From Epiperipatus broadwayi (lineage: Eukaryota > Onychophora > Udeonychophora > Euonychophora > Peripatidae): DNA of 64,000 nt. The stretch spans positions 186,001 to 250,000 of the forward strand of contig JAQFVV010006698.1 in NCBI GenBank assembly GCA_028023455.1. Direction: 5' to 3'. The notes below the pieces were generated by a model. It saw nothing but the letters and a program-made list of their open reading frames with translations. It ran no database searches and was not told the origin of the DNA. The translations under genes were made by a program, and so were the position numbers. Each line of letters starts with the position of its first letter. The first letter of the stretch is position 1. Positions 1 to 12,604 of this stretch are shown in pieces.

Positions 1-703
1 TACAAAAACTCACTGCCCTCAACCCAATCTCATGCTAACAGGACCACTTCTAATTATAATAGAATTAATAATCGCCAAAATCTTGGGCTCAAATCACATT
101 TTTCCTACATAGCTGCAATTCCTGGTCCCATCACTCAACAATTTACTGATGACTTATCTACTGGAAGTCGCTACATAATGGTTGATGAACTATCCACAGA
201 TGTCTCTTCTCTGGCTGAGGAGGATGCCCTGTCTACAGCCTCTGTCACTGCTCCAAACCAGAGATTAATTTTTGTGGTTCTTCCTCCCCTCCCCGATGTA
301 AGAGGAAACCGTAACCTCAAATCTTGGTCTAATTAGCTGAATCTCATTCCAGTGCTGACAGTCTTACCTCCCTGAAGGGCTTAATCTCATGACAAGTCAG
401 CTGGCCCTTTCAGCTTTAGTAAAAAAAATAAATACACTTCTTCTGCGATACCTGAAGCCTCTGAAAATCCTCAGAAAATAGACCCAAATCTCAAACCCAT
501 TACTGCTGTTTCTCCCTCATACAGTTTTGAACACATTACACTGCCAAATGATATCAACTATTCCTCCTTGCTTGCCAAAGACATTACTGAGACTGTTCAT
601 GAACTTGAAGCTTATTTTCCTCCAGTCATTGATCCTGATCCTTTTGACTCCTTCTTTGGGCACATCACATCTTTGAATCACAAGACTAAAAATACCATCT
701 ATT
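1..703 (+). pseudogene. Probable LINE-B ORF1 remnant (3' part)
   Basis: This lies directly upstream of the ORF2 start and translates in pieces to Ser/Thr/Pro/Asn-rich sequence, as in the C-terminal tail of ORF1 of the better preserved LINE in this window. No zinc knuckle is visible, as expected if that part lies outside the window. The call rests mainly on position; the reading frame is broken several times. Confidence 0.4.
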
Positions 704-3700
704 ATGTTTAGTGTCGTATCAGTTAATGTTAGAGTTTTAAACTCTCATGACAGGGCTTACACCTTATTATACTGGTTTCACCACTAAGCCTCTGTATTTC
801 TTTGCTTATCCGAGACTAAGTTCCATATTGGATCTGACACACACACTCTTGATCTCAATCATCACCTATGCTACTTCCATTACTCCTATTCCTCCTCTGC
901 TTCAGGAGGACTTGCAATAATCATCAATAAAAATTCCCCTATTTCCTTCTTTAAAATTCTACATATTGATTCTAACAGCTTAATAGCCACCATTCAAATC
1001 AATAGTTTTCCTTTTAATCTGATAAATTTATTCCAAGAATTGAGATACAGTTCTCAGGACTACTCTTACTGCAAATTCAATCCTCAGAATCAGTTCTCTT
1101 CCCACTTTAATCATTGGAGATTTTAGTCTTACTTATGAACAATGTCAAAGCAAATTTATGCAATTTCTAAATCAACAAATGGAAAGTTGAAGAAGATTCT
1201 TCCCACAAACCACATTTTCATTTTACACTTAAAAGTACAAATCACTCATTGATCTTGTCTTCTTCTCTCCCTCCTTTTCACCAATTATCGAAGCTCATCT
1301 ATGGCTTGCAGTATTTTCTGACCACTTTGCCTTAGAGGTTATAGTCAACCTGAGGAAAGTCTCACAAATCATTAATTACTACCATGAACCATTCATATGC
1401 TTACTAGGGGCAATATTACTATCCAGCTGATATCAGAAGCTTATATTGCCTTTAATCAGTTATAGCTAATTTCTCTTGCAGCACAGGCTGCTTGGTGGGC
1501 ATTTGTTGACATACTCCAACACCTTATCAATAGATGCACAACTAAATCCAAGGGACCAGTATGTGAGCTTAATGAGCTAGACTCCATTGCCAGAGAGCTC
1601 AGCTCACTTCCTTATGAAACCCTAACTGTCTCAAATATTCTGGATCTAAAGACAAAATATGAGCACAATTAAGGAGCCATTGCTGAGTATCTATCAATTA
1701 AAAAGGCCCACCAATACCTTTCATCACAAAATCTTGCTGGAACAGAGGCTACCTAAGGTAGGCCCTGGGCTCTGGAAAAAGGTCTAGGGTCCCTAGGTCA
1801 ATAGAGATACGGGGCAACGAATAATCTGGTGCTTCCATGTTTGTCAAAGTTCGGGAGTTTTGCTACAGAAAATTCAAACCTGTGGAAATAATAACTAACA
1901 TAGGACTCTCATCACCAAGGAATCAACTCTGCATAAGATCACTGAAACTAGAATCCTATCAAAATTATGATCGTTCTTAGATAAAACTCATTCTGGCCTG
2001 CATGACATTGCCAAGTTTGTACTTATACACATTCATGCTATCCCAATAATCAAAGGAATGATTGACCTTCTGGCCAAAGGCACCCAGAAAATTGATGGAA
2101 TATGTACAATTGCCTTAGTTCTTTTTATTAAGAAATGGGAAGCCCCACATCAGTTGGACAACCTCTGCCCTATCTCGATGTTGCTCTTAATGATAAAGAC
2201 AATTGAAGGCCTAATTAAAGAGAATATCCAAGACAACATCATAAATCAATTGTCCTCATACCAAATTGGAAAAATGGGGAGGTCAACTGCCAATGCCATC
2301 AGCCACTTTTGCCTTCTCATAGATTATGTTCATAGAGAAAGGATGTGCTGACCGATTGCAATTCAACTCAAATTTTCTGGGGCCTTTGACTGTGTCAGGG
2401 TCGAAGTATTGCTTAGTGTGCTGGAGGAACTCTGAGTGCCTTCAGCATATCTCCAGATGATAGAGAATGTACTTTCCAATCAGGAGGTATTTCTCTCTCT
2501 CGATGGTAGAATGACTCCAGGATTTTGGCCCTGTATTTCCATTCCTCAAGGCTCACCACTAAGTACTCTTCTCTTCACGGCCTCTCTGAACCCATTACTG
2601 CTAAGCATTGAGGCTGTCTTTCCTGGGAAAGCCATCCTTATGCTGAGGGAGAACATTCACCATATTTCATATATGGAAGATGTGGTAGTGTTCCTCTCAT
2701 CTCAGGATGAGTTCACTAGGCTTGAGGAACTCCTGGACCAATTTTCTCACAAATCTGGTCTCAGAGTAAACAGAACAAAATCAGCCATATGGTCAATTCT
2801 ATCAGGCAAACAAATACCAGGTATATTTGAAGCACCCCCTCAGAAATTTCTTGGATTCCCCCCTAGCCTCCCACCATCCATTATGAGAAGAGAACTCCAA
2901 ACATCTTTATTATCTAAGGTCAATTCTAGAATAACATCACTATATAAAGTCTACCTGTCCTTATTGGGGAAGGTAGCACTATTTATATTATAGTATTGCC
3001 CAAAATAACACCTTATCTAGCAGGATTTTCCCCTATGTGCAAGTTTATCCAAAAAATTGAAACCGTATGCAGAAAACTTTGCTCGGGAGGCAGGACTCCT
3101 ATCATCAGCCTCAACATATTATAAAAACCCAAACTTCTTAATGGCCTTGGTCTTCACTCGCTGAAGATTTTTTATCTCCAATGAACTCATAATATACTAT
3201 TCAAGAATTTTAAAAATAATCCTGATATGGAGTGTCCCTTCCCCAAGTAAAAAATAGAGCTTACCAATTGACCTCCACCTAGATTAAAAAGCATTTGGCT
3301 ACAGAAGCAAGTTACAGTAATTTTTCAAAACTTCCAATCATCGGGATCCCTTTTTCAGTGGAAATTGTCATATTGGGAGGTTTATCGATTAATGTTTCCT
3401 GGAAAAACTAAATCCATTAATATACTTCCAATTGGAATGGCTCAATTTTTCAAATAAACAAACTTCATCAAACTGAGTCAAAAATTTGTTGAATTTTTAA
3501 TAAAAATAATCCTTGGAGCACTCCCCACTGGGGCAATTCTCCACTACCAAAGAGGTTAAAACATTAACCTCCTTTGCCCCATATGTAACAAACAGGAGGA
3601 GTTAATTGGCCACATTGTGGATCAATATGATTTGTGGACTCATCTCCATAATATAGCATTGGACTGGATAAATGGCAGTGACCCAGCTAACATTTCTTTT

Positions 3701-3862
3701 AATGCACGTATTAAAAAGGGTCAATTTGGAACAATAAGACTAGCCATTTTCATTAACTTCTCAATTTGGACTGCCAGATGTAGCATGATTTTTGATCATG
3801 GCTGTGATGATTCGATGATTAATTGTTTTTTTTTCAAATTCCTTTACAAGATGAAAGAATAG
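704..3862 (+). pseudogene. LINE-B ORF2: endonuclease plus reverse transcriptase, inactive
   Basis: The ATG at 704 begins MFSVVSVNVRVLNSHDRAYT, alignable with the ORF2 start of the opposite-strand LINE. Apurinic-endonuclease-like text follows (LCLSETKF, ASGGLAIIINK) but with stops. Around 2058-2351 is an RT finger/palm segment. 2436-2993 carries the B motif SIPQGSPLS and, where the catalytic YIDD should be, YMED, so one catalytic aspartate is lost. The tract at 3500-3862 includes CPICNKQEELIGHIVDQ, the usual C-terminal CxxC...H...C motif with its last Cys changed to Tyr. Several frameshifts and many stops make this a dead copy. In the family, ORF2 nicks the target and primes reverse transcription on it. 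Confidence 0.8.
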
Positions 3863-4481
3863 GATAAGCAAACTTGTCAGCCTTGGCTAATGGACCAAAC
3901 CTGGAGCCAGATGAAACTAGAATCCTAATTTATGGGTTTATTAGGCCCAAAACTAAAACTTTCTTTCATCCACTAAACAAATAATATATTACATCTTTCA
4001 CTTAAAAATAATCTAACTTTAACTATGAAGATTTGTCATACACCCTATATATTTAATACACAAACTTTATATTAATTGCATACTATACAATTAACTTACT
4101 ATATCAACTTATAAATATTTTCATAGTCCTCATTACTCCTTGGGTGAGAATAATCATTAATCAATGGAATTTCCAAACTTTATACATAGGTTTGAATTAC
4201 TTTATATTCCAAATTAATTAAGCTCTTGACATGCTGCCTTAAGGCATTAATATAATCTTTGATTTTATTTATAGTTATTTATGTTTCTTTCATACTTTCA
4301 TTAATTAACCATCATAAGTTTCTTATATTGCTCTTAAGACTAAATTATTGGTCTAATACAACTTTTGATATTTCTGTATACATGGCTTGCATATCACATT
4401 TATATATATATATACACTGAAACTTTCTTATAGACAATGTTATTCTATCATTGATTGCTTTTGTATCCATTCTAATGTGCA

Positions 4482-4487
4482 AATAAA
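4482..4487 (+). promoter_or_regulatory. AATAAA near the LINE-B 3' end
   Basis: An AATAAA hexamer lies about 620 bases after the last recognisable ORF2 text, where a LINE transcript would be expected to end. In AT-rich DNA this hexamer is common, so position is the only support. Confidence 0.35.
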
Positions 4488-4741
4488 GTTTAATTTTTGA
4501 AAGTATTATTTGTTTAAATAAAAGGCAGTTTGTTAAAAGTTAATTTCAATAAAAATTTTATTAACAATAAATAGTGATTACATACTAATAAAGGATAAAT
4601 AAATGAATAAATTATACAATAATATGATTATGTGATGTTCTATTTGTCATCTGGCTAGATTATGTTATGAGAGCACAATTGTTATACTCATATGTGGTTA
4701 GGTATAGTGAAGAGATTCTAAGAACTTGTTTAATAGTATTA

Positions 4742-4867
4742 GCATTTTTAATATGAACATGAATATTTTCTTTTATAATTGACTATTCTATAATGCTAAG
4801 TAGGGCATTTTTAATATGAACATGAATATTTTCTTTTATAATTGACTATTCTATAATGCTGGGTAGG
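4742..4867. repeat. Two tandem copies of a 63-bp unit
   Basis: The unit starting GCATTTTTAATATGAACATG occurs at 4742 and again at 4805, the copies differing only near the end (CTAAGTAGG versus CTGGGTAGG). It lies just beyond the 3' end of the minus-strand LINE, so it may belong to that element's 3' untranslated region. Confidence 0.9.
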
Positions 4868-5035
4868 TGGGAATTGATAATCAGGAAAAGGAAAGAGCAA
4901 TTAAAGAACAGGTGTCAGCAAAGACTTTACTGGAGGCAAGGAGCTGGTCACGTTTCTTGATTTTTTTGAGCGTTTGATAAAACAATGGTATGATTTGTGG
5001 CGGGGGTAATTCCATGAGACTTATGCATCTTACTA

Positions 5036-8000
5036 TCATATGGAATAAACGACAAAGGTAGAAAGCCTTATTATTGAAAAAAATCCATTATGAATGGCAT
5101 TTTCAAGTGAGAAAATCATATCAGGTCTTATGTTGAAATTGATTATAATTATATCTTTCAGAGTGTTAAGTCTTGGGCACTGGTGTATAATATGGTCTAT
5201 GGTTTTATCTTCACAAGCACACAGACCACATATATGGTCAATGCTGGTAAAACCTCTTCGGTGATACAGAAACCAATTCATGTTTAGTGCTTTAAGATTT
5301 ATTTTAATGATGAAGTCAAGGAATTTGGGTTCCAGACTCCATCTTTTGAAGAGTGTAATGAGTCTTTGGTTGGTTACTTTTAGGCTGGTTTTAATGGGTT
5401 GTTGATTATAGTTGATTATATTGTATGCTTCCCATAAGGTGATTTTTGGGTTAAGGTTAAAGAGTATTATCGGGTTATAAAGTTGTAGGTGTTGTATTAG
5501 AGATGCTATCCATGAATGGGAAAAGGGTGGAGGATGATCTGTCGGTGTAATTTTTTTAATAATGTTAGAGTATCCACAGGGGAGGATCAGATTATGTAGA
5601 GTGTTGTGTGTTTTCTGTAAAATGATTGCTTGTATTGAGTGGAATGACGATCCATTGAACCTGCATGGTCATTGAATACCTCGCAAGCTAATAGCCACTG
5701 TCTTTCCTCTCCAGAGAAGTTTGGTGCATAATTGATTAATTTTATTTTGAAACTGTTTAGACATTTTAAAGAATGGAAAATAATATGAGATTTTTGGCAT
5801 TATGATCATGTTGAGGAGGCCAACCTTTCCATATAATGAAAGGTATACTCTAGAGATTGAAGTGGTGATGGCTTCAGTTGAGTGGAGGATTACATCTTGA
5901 ATCTCTCTTGCCATTACAGTTGGAGTTTTGTAGATTGGGAAACCTAGGTATCTTTGAGGTTTTGCAGAAAAGGGAGAGTTAATTTGTTTATCAGACATTA
6001 TCTTCCAGATGGAAGATTTGTTAAAATTTATTTGTAGGCCAAGTTTCACTGTATTTCTGTTTAATATGTTCATGAGATGTGGAAGGTATTTAATGGAGGA
6101 AAGCACAACCATGATGTCATCTATATATGTAAATATGTTGAAGTTTTTATTGAGAGAAGGAAGGAAAATTCCAGGGAGTTTTTTTCTATATCCATCAGAA
6201 GAGGGATGATGTATGCTATGAAGAAAAGAGCACTGAGCAGGGATCCTTGAGGGATTGACTTGTATGGCTTGAAGCCTGATGTGATCTTGCCACCAAGAGA
6301 GAGAAAAATATCTCTGTTGTTGAGCAGATTGCTGACCATTTGTACAATCCTGGCTGGAATGTCGCATTCCAACAGAATATCCAGGAGGATGTTTATGTGG
6401 ACTGAATCAAATGCTGCCACAACATCCAGCTGGACAGCAATAGGTTTTGATTTATGATGTCCTCTGATGTAATTGAACAGTGCAGTTACATTGGACATAG
6501 CATGCAAGGTTGATGATCCCTTTTTTCCATATTGGTTTGATGAGGTATGGCTAAGAATTTGAGTTTGGATTTGATCTTTAATGACTGACTCAGTTATCTT
6601 GAAAAGAAATGGGGTCATGGAAATTAGCCGGATACTGTTAATGTCGTTTAGTGGTTTTGCTTTTTTAATAAAAGGCATGAGTGCCACTGGGTAAAGATCT
6701 GTTATGTTTCTGTTGCCGGAGGCTAGGTGATCAATCATTTTTTTAATAATTGGCACAGTGAATTGACTTAGGTGTTTGAGAAGGAAATTTGGGATGCCAT
6801 GAAGGCCAGTATGAACGCCGTCAGGGAGAGATGTTAGCTTCTTTTTGATTTGGATTTCTGTGATGCCATGTTCGCTGGGGTCACCAGCATCCAACCAGCT
6901 GTTTATAGGTGGAGCTCAATCTTTTTGCATTAATTGGCAGAATTGTTTGCTGATGTGCTGCATCATTGGAAAGCCAATAAGATTGGCTCCATTATTATTA
7001 ATGGATAAGGGGGTGATTTGTTTTTTATTGTATCCCAGTTCCCATCTGAGGTAGTCTCTCATCCAGCAGTGTTGTTGTGCTAAGAAACATTTGGCTCTTC
7101 TGATGGATATATATTCTGCAAGGGATTTTTGCTTGATTTTGTAGAGATTTTTAAGGAATATATTTTTTTCTGTATTTGTGAAATTTTGCTGTGATGCTTG
7201 AAGTTGTAAATTAATGTCTGTTAGGTCATTTAGAAGGCCATTAGGTCCTTTGATTTTCCTGGTGTGGTGATTTAGTATGGATTGAAGTATTCCAATGAAG
7301 GAAAACCAGCCCTCCTCAACAGGAAGGGAAAGGATGTTTATTTTCTGGAAAAGGATGTATGCCTCAGACACTATCGCTTTGGTCATATTTGATTGGGTGA
7401 TCATGCGCATTGTTTTACCAGGTCCATCAATAGGTGTAGGGATTGCAATAGGTGTAAGTTGTAAGATTAGAGGCATATGATCAGAGAAAGCAACAGGGGC
7501 CAAGGCTGCATCAAGGTTGAAATGGAGGTCTGGGGTGTAGAAAACCAAATCAATCAGGGACTTTTTAGTTTTAGTATAGAAAGAGTAGGCTTCAAGAGGG
7601 AAGAAACCCTCTCCACACATTAATCTGTGATTTATTAGATGCAAAAATCTCTTGTTGAAGTCATTGTATGTGGTGTTAAAGTCTCCCAGAAGAATAGTAG
7701 GGGAGGCTGTTAGCGTTGATGGCATTTAGGATATGGATTATTTTTAGATATTGAGAGGTGTCTTTGGCTGTATATATATAAGCTATGATGATCGGATAAC
7801 TCCACTGGTCTATTTCTATGACAATAATATTTGCAACTAGGAATAGAATGCTAAAACTGTTTGGTGGTGTTGACTTGCTGATAAGAATACCGACTCCACC
7901 TGAAGCAGAATGGCCTATGGAAATTCTAGTAAATCCGAGAGCAGAGAGAAGAGATAATATTTTATGATCAGTCTTATGGTGATATTTAGTTTCACCCATA

Positions 8001-8104
8001 AGAAGTATATGAGGGGAGCAGAGCGAAAGCCAGTTTTTAATAGCTACAACTCTATCAATTGAGTTGATGCCGCGTTTGTTAATGCCAGCAATTTTGCAGA
8101 ACAT
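5036..8104 (-). pseudogene. LINE-A ORF2: AP endonuclease plus reverse transcriptase
   Basis: The ATG at 8104 begins MFCKIAGINKRGINSIDRVV. Endonuclease motifs in order: GETK, ASGGVGILIS, ILLGDFN (about 7680), SLIDLVFYTPDL and the catalytic SDHMPL (about 7480). The RT has LDVVAAFD (motif A, about 6420), SIPQGSLLS (motif B), YIDDIMVV (motif C, about 6110) and KPQRYLGF. The C-terminus at 5281-5036 has CGLCACEDKTIDHIIHQC, the expected CxxC...H...C finger. Catalytic residues survive, but frameshifts near 7700 and 6140 and stops near 6915 and 5669 break the frame, so the copy should be inactive. About 1020 codons, normal for the family. Confidence 0.9.
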
Positions 8105-8110
8105 GATAGA

Positions 8111-10755
8111 TTAATCCAAACCATCCTCAGCAAAGTGTACCAAGTCAATGGGGGACATCCCCATGTTAATGAGTTCTGATGTTGTTTGGCAATCAGAGTC
8201 TTGTGATTGAACTTGTGGATGGATTGGTGATATATTTGTTGGTTGAGGAAACACATCCATGAAGTTTTCGGTGTCTGATGAAGTAGTGTAATCTGTCTGA
8301 GATTCGTCAGATGGATCAATAGTATCAATGGTTATAGGATCCATGGTTTTCCTTTCTTTTTCTATGGATTTTCGAAGCTTTGTGCTAGATAAATCTGAAA
8401 TTTGTTTGCTTGCGGGTGGTGGTGAATAATGTATTGGATGGGAGCTGTCATCATCAGAGCTTGATTTATCTGAGCGAATTGATTTTATTTTAATATTCTT
8501 ATTTGTATTTTGGGTATTTGTTATGTTGGTTTTTTGGGGGGGTTAAGTTTAATAGTGTTGTTTTCTTTTTCCTGTTCTTTTGGTGAAAGTGTTTTTTTAT
8601 TGTTATAAGAATTTGGTTTAAATTTTAGACCTGAGTCATTTTCAGTTTGCTGTAACCGTTGTGAAGCATTAATTATGCTGACTTCCGGGTTGAGTGTTTG
8701 ATAAGTCTTTTCATCTGGATGGTTAATTATTGCAGGCATTGAAGAATTGAGGACAGTTTGTGGATCACTTTGTTTAGGTTTGTTAGACTTAGCTGGCCCG
8801 AATGATGATGCATCATTGGTTATAAGCTGGGTGGGAGTTGTTATAGATGAATTGTTTTGAAATTTTTTAGGTGTATTTTCTTCATCGCCTGGGTTTTCCT
8901 TGCTCTGGTTAGATGGTTTGGTCATATTGTCTTCTAATGAAGAAAGAGTTTGGCCTAACATTGTTTCTCGGGGATTAGTACAATATGTATCATATGAATG
9001 ATCTTGAGTATTATTGTTTTGAGAGATTGGTTTAGTAGCAGTATATGTTATTGCTTGGTTCTCTGATTCACTACTATTAGTGTAGAGGTTGATGTTTGTT
9101 CTTTCTTGAAGATTTTCATTTTGAAAGATAGGTTTGGATGTGAAAGGGTTTGTTGGAGGATTTATTTGAATCAGATTGCCTGGGTTTGTGAGGTTGCTGA
9201 TAGGATTAGTCCCATGTGGTGATTGTCTATTTAAGGATGTGATAGCCATATTAATAGGTCTACCAGGGCATCTGTGAACTTTATTCTTTTTAATACCACA
9301 GTGTGTGCATATTTTTGCTGCACAATCTTTAATAAGGTGTGTTCTTTGAAGGCAGAAGAAACATTGTGGCTGTACTCCCCTGAAGGTCAAAACCATAGGA
9401 GAGCCTCTTGCAGTAATAATGGTGGGTATGTCAGTGGGTATAATGTTTTTTCTTTAATGCAAGTGTGAAAATAACTGTATTGGACAGAATTTGATCTTCG
9501 AAGTGAGGGTTTAATAGGTGTTTAAATTTGCTAACTGAACCATAATTAATAAGGATGTCTTGTAGTTCTTGTTCTTTCAAGTGGGCAAGGCAGTTTTGAA
9601 TTCTGCCAGATAGTGTAACTGGATGGTTCATATCTATGGAGCATAGTATATAATTTCCCAAAGATCGGTAGTTATTTTTAAAGTTCATACAGTCTGCCCA
9701 CGTTTTAAACTCAACGATAACATAGTGATCATTGGGATGGTTAAGGATCATGTGAATGCCTCTGCCTAATTGATTTTGATTGATTAGATTGTATAGTTGT
9801 TCTAGAGGGAACTTATATAATGCACATTGTTGATTTGTTATGGCTAAGATTAATGACTTATCACTGTAGTAGTTTGTAAACGATTTATACCATGTGTTGG
9901 AAATCATTTTGTTGAAATTGTTATTTATTTTTAGGAACATGTCGTCATTAAGATTGTTTATATTAAATGAGACATTTTCCAGAGTGTTTGATTCTTGTTC
10001 TGTGTCTAATTCTGAGATATTCAAATATAGTTCATTGAAATTATGGGCCTTAATATTTTCAGAAATGCTCTCAGAATTTTTAGATCTTATGATATTTGCG
10101 TACGTAGAGGAATTTTTCAATATTGGAATTGATGAAATTGGTTTAGATTGCAAGTTGGCTGATGTAGCAATGGATTGTTCTGTGCTATAATCTTTGTTTG
10201 TTTTGGAATGAGATTATTACTTTTAAAATTTATTTCTTCTTTTTGATTTTTAAATTTACTGTTGACAAACTGTAATGTGACAGTGCTGGTTTTGTCGAAC
10301 TCTGGTGGAAAAGTTTTAACTTTAAAAAATTCGCCGAAATCATCTTGTTGGAAATTTTGTCTATTATTTTCAGATATGGTTTTCAGGGTATTATTGGGCA
10401 AAGGAAATTGCTCATTAGAGTCTTCTGAGGGAACGTAAAGACTTCAGAGAGGAGATGATTGGTTTTTGCTTGTATTTTTAAGGATTTCAATAGTATCGCT
10501 TGATGAGATATTTATGATATTGTTTATATTAGAGGTAAGTTGAATATTTTCTAAACTTTTGTTGATATTTGCGATGGTGTTTTCATTTGATTTATTGGTT
10601 TGTGGGTTTTTATTTGTAGTAGAAGTTAGTTTAGTTGCATTTAGATTAGATCTAAGGCTATAATATTTACGATCGATGACTACATTGCTAGATTGCATGC
10701 TGAGATTGGGGTTAACATTAATTTGAGAGTTATCGATTATATTATCACTTTCCAT
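8111..10755 (-). pseudogene. LINE-A ORF1: nucleic-acid-binding Gag-like protein with zinc knuckles
   Basis: Starts at ATG 10755 (MESDNIIDNSQ) and is rich in Asn, Ser and Thr. A middle domain at about 10153-9431 has alternating hydrophobic strands and could be RRM-like (VIVEFKTWADCM, NTVIFTLAL). It is followed at about 9370-9270 by a zinc knuckle CFFCLQRTHLIKDC (CX2CX4HX4C) and a second Cys/His cluster CTHCGIKKNKVHRC. The tail (9260-8111) is low complexity and ends FAEDGLD, directly before ORF2. Frameshifts near 10130, 9430 and 8500 plus a stop near 10440 inactivate it. ORF1 proteins of this type bind the element RNA; that role is inferred from the knuckles. Confidence 0.8.
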
Positions 10756-10900
10756 AATATATAATGATTAAAACCGACTTACCTTGAATAAAAAACGTAA
10801 AGGTAAGGGGACAATCGTCCCTGTCTTCTTGAAACTGAATCGCTAAGGGACGCTTTTTCTAAGACAAGTTGCAAAGATGGCTGCCAAAAGTGGAAGGGGT

Positions 10901-11862
10901 TTGTTAAAAGTTAAATCTAAAAGTTAAGAGTTTTTTTCAAAAAAAAGAAAGAAGAAATACTGTTAGCCTGGGGCAAAATTAAACCCTGTGTCATTCATAA
11001 AGTTTTACAAATTAATTTTAAAGTAATTCGTGGTAGTGAATTTGGCTTAAAAATGTTAAAACTACAGCAGTTTAAATGAACCTCTTTTCATTTAAATTGT
11101 TAAAGAAAGCAAAAAAAAAATCTTAAAAAACTAAAACAAATTGATTTTAAAATATACATGTGCATAAATGGGGAGTGATAAATGTATGCATGTTAAAAAT
11201 ATTGAAAATAAAACAAATGAAAGCATTTGATTGGAATTCTCTCAATGATTTAAATATTATACAATTATAAAATGATATAAACAGAATTTGTGATGGCAAA
11301 TAAATAAACAAAATTCACAAAACAAATTTGCAATGGTTATCAAATAAAAACATGTAGTCAAAAGCTTATCTAAACAATGTATTTAAAAATAATGGAGGAA
11401 CTTCAACAATAAATATAGCTGGTGGACATAAAAACCAATTACCATAATGATAATGGGTCATCTTAATAATTAGTCCAGATTTTCATCAATCTAGCAGTTG
11501 AGTTTGTCAATATATCAGTGAGTTCAGTTCAAAGTAAAGATCACAATCAGATCAGTGTAGTTGAGTCAATCATTCAATCAGCTAATTATGTATCCAGAAT
11601 CAATCATGCATTGTTAATCATCATCAGAAACATAAAACATTGCCCCAGAAGTCTGATGAAACAACCAACCAGCCCAAAAAAAATAATGCCTGCCTAACAA
11701 CTTGAAAATCTCTGGTCAATATCTAAGTGTCTTAAAGAATAATGCAATGGAATACCAAGCATAAAAACTTCAAATTCAACTGGCTGGAAATATTTTCATA
11801 TGAAGTAACAATCAGCAAGAAGTCAAAGTCCTATTGAAAATAAAGTTCAAAGCAAACAGCAA
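10901..11862. other. AT-rich stretch without recognised genes
   Basis: Between the LINE-A leader and the inverted-repeat arm. I see only short A/T-rich phrases, with no open frame of note, no RNA gene and no clear repeat. Confidence 0.6.
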
Positions 11863-12161
11863 AAGTCAGTTTCTTTTGTGTGCCAACTTGATCTCTTTGA
11901 TAACGCCTCTTTTGTCCGCCATTAGCTTCACGTATACCTGATTTAACTATATACGTTTTAAATAATTTTTAAACACTGTTTTTAGCGCAAAGCAATTAGA
12001 AATGCTTTGCGAAAGATTCCTTTTTTATCGTACGTTATCGAGAAGATCGAGTTGACAATTTTTAATAAAATGGGGAAGAAAAGATTTAGACCGCAAACCT
12101 ATTAATCCGTTTTTATTGTCTAATTATTTTTATTCAGTAATTTAGGGGAATAGCGGAGGCC
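11863..12161. repeat. Left arm of a 299-bp inverted repeat around an LTR-like core
   Basis: This arm is the reverse complement of 12605-12903 with only a few differences by eye. On the minus strand it follows directly on the primer-binding site, the place of the 5' leader of an LTR retrotransposon. It contains a perfect hairpin at 11986-12011 (CGCAAAGCA / TGCTTTGCG, 8-nt loop). Near its outer end the minus strand has an ATG followed by 18 codons (MADKRGVIKEIK...) and a stop, too short to call a gag gene. Confidence 0.95.
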
Positions 12162-12176
12162 CCACGTTGGGCGCCA
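12160..12176 (-). promoter_or_regulatory. Primer-binding site of an LTR retroelement
   Basis: The minus strand reads TGGCGCCCAACGTGGGG, which has the TGGCGCCCAAC start familiar from tRNA-primed binding sites of Gypsy and BEL-type LTR elements. It sits where the leader arm meets the LTR-like core. The inverted copy of the leader at 12605 lacks it. Which tRNA would prime was not checked. Confidence 0.7.
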
Positions 12177-12604
12177 GAATTACGGAAAAAAAAATCTACT
12201 GTGACAGTCAGATGATGTATGTTGATTTAACCCAGTTCGAATACTAGGCGAAAGTACCTCAAGGCCAACCATACGCGAGATATAAATCAAGAATACATAT
12301 GACCTCTGCCCATTCGCCTGTTCTCGAGGCCTGATCACAAACAAACAACACTATCTGAGCCATGCATAAATTATTTTTCAACCGGCCACAAAGCTTAGCA
12401 ACAGCGGTAGAGACATGGACGGGAAATCCTAAGGAGCTAAATAGTTAAATGTGTGTAAAAGTACTAAGAAATGTGTTTTGCGTTATGCATGCCTGGATCA
12501 TGGAAAAGTAAAAATAAAGCATTTAATATAATTAAGAAACTCAAGCTTTTTATAGTTAAATCATGTTTAATTAATGACTTTACTAATATGACTAATGATA
12601 TAAT
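12177..12604 (-). mobile_element. LTR-like core (solo LTR candidate) between inverted leader copies
   Basis: About 430 bases richer in G+C than the flanks. On the minus strand it runs from a TATA-like box (TATAAAAAG near 12554) to the primer-binding site at 12176, the layout of a U3-R-U5 LTR. It is flanked on both sides by the same 299-bp leader in opposite orientation. No gag or pol coding is attached. The outer (U3) limit and the usual TG...CA ends are not clear, so the LTR call rests on the binding site and TATA box. Confidence 0.6.
12546..12555 (-). promoter_or_regulatory. TATA-like box in the LTR-like core
   Basis: Minus-strand CTATAAAAAG near the U3 end of the putative LTR, upstream of the binding site by about 370 bases. 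No Initiator was assigned with confidence. Confidence 0.35.

Larger units (their letters stand above)
1..4497 (+). mobile_element. LINE-B: decayed non-LTR retrotransposon, 3' part of ORF1 to 3' end
   Basis: The stretch translates in broken pieces to the same protein order as the LINE on the opposite strand at 4.9-10.9 kb: endonuclease remnants, reverse transcriptase, then a C-terminal CxxC...H motif. The window edge cuts its 5' part. It is older than its neighbour: stops and frameshifts interrupt it every few hundred bases. The 3' limit is placed just after an AATAAA near 4482; no poly(A) tail or target-site duplication is clear. The two LINEs are tail to tail. Confidence 0.8.
4868..10900 (-). 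mobile_element. LINE-A: near full-length, frameshifted non-LTR retrotransposon
   Basis: Read on the minus strand the order is 5' leader (about 10900-10756), ORF1, ORF2, 3' untranslated region. ORF1 ends and ORF2 begins seven bases apart (stop at about 8111, ATG at 8104). Both ORFs are recognisable over their length but broken by a handful of frameshifts and stops. The exact ends are not clear; no target-site duplication was found. The RT region is followed directly by a CxxC...H...C tail with too little room for an RNase H domain. The clade (Jockey, R1, I or CR1-like) cannot be fixed by eye. Confidence 0.85.
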
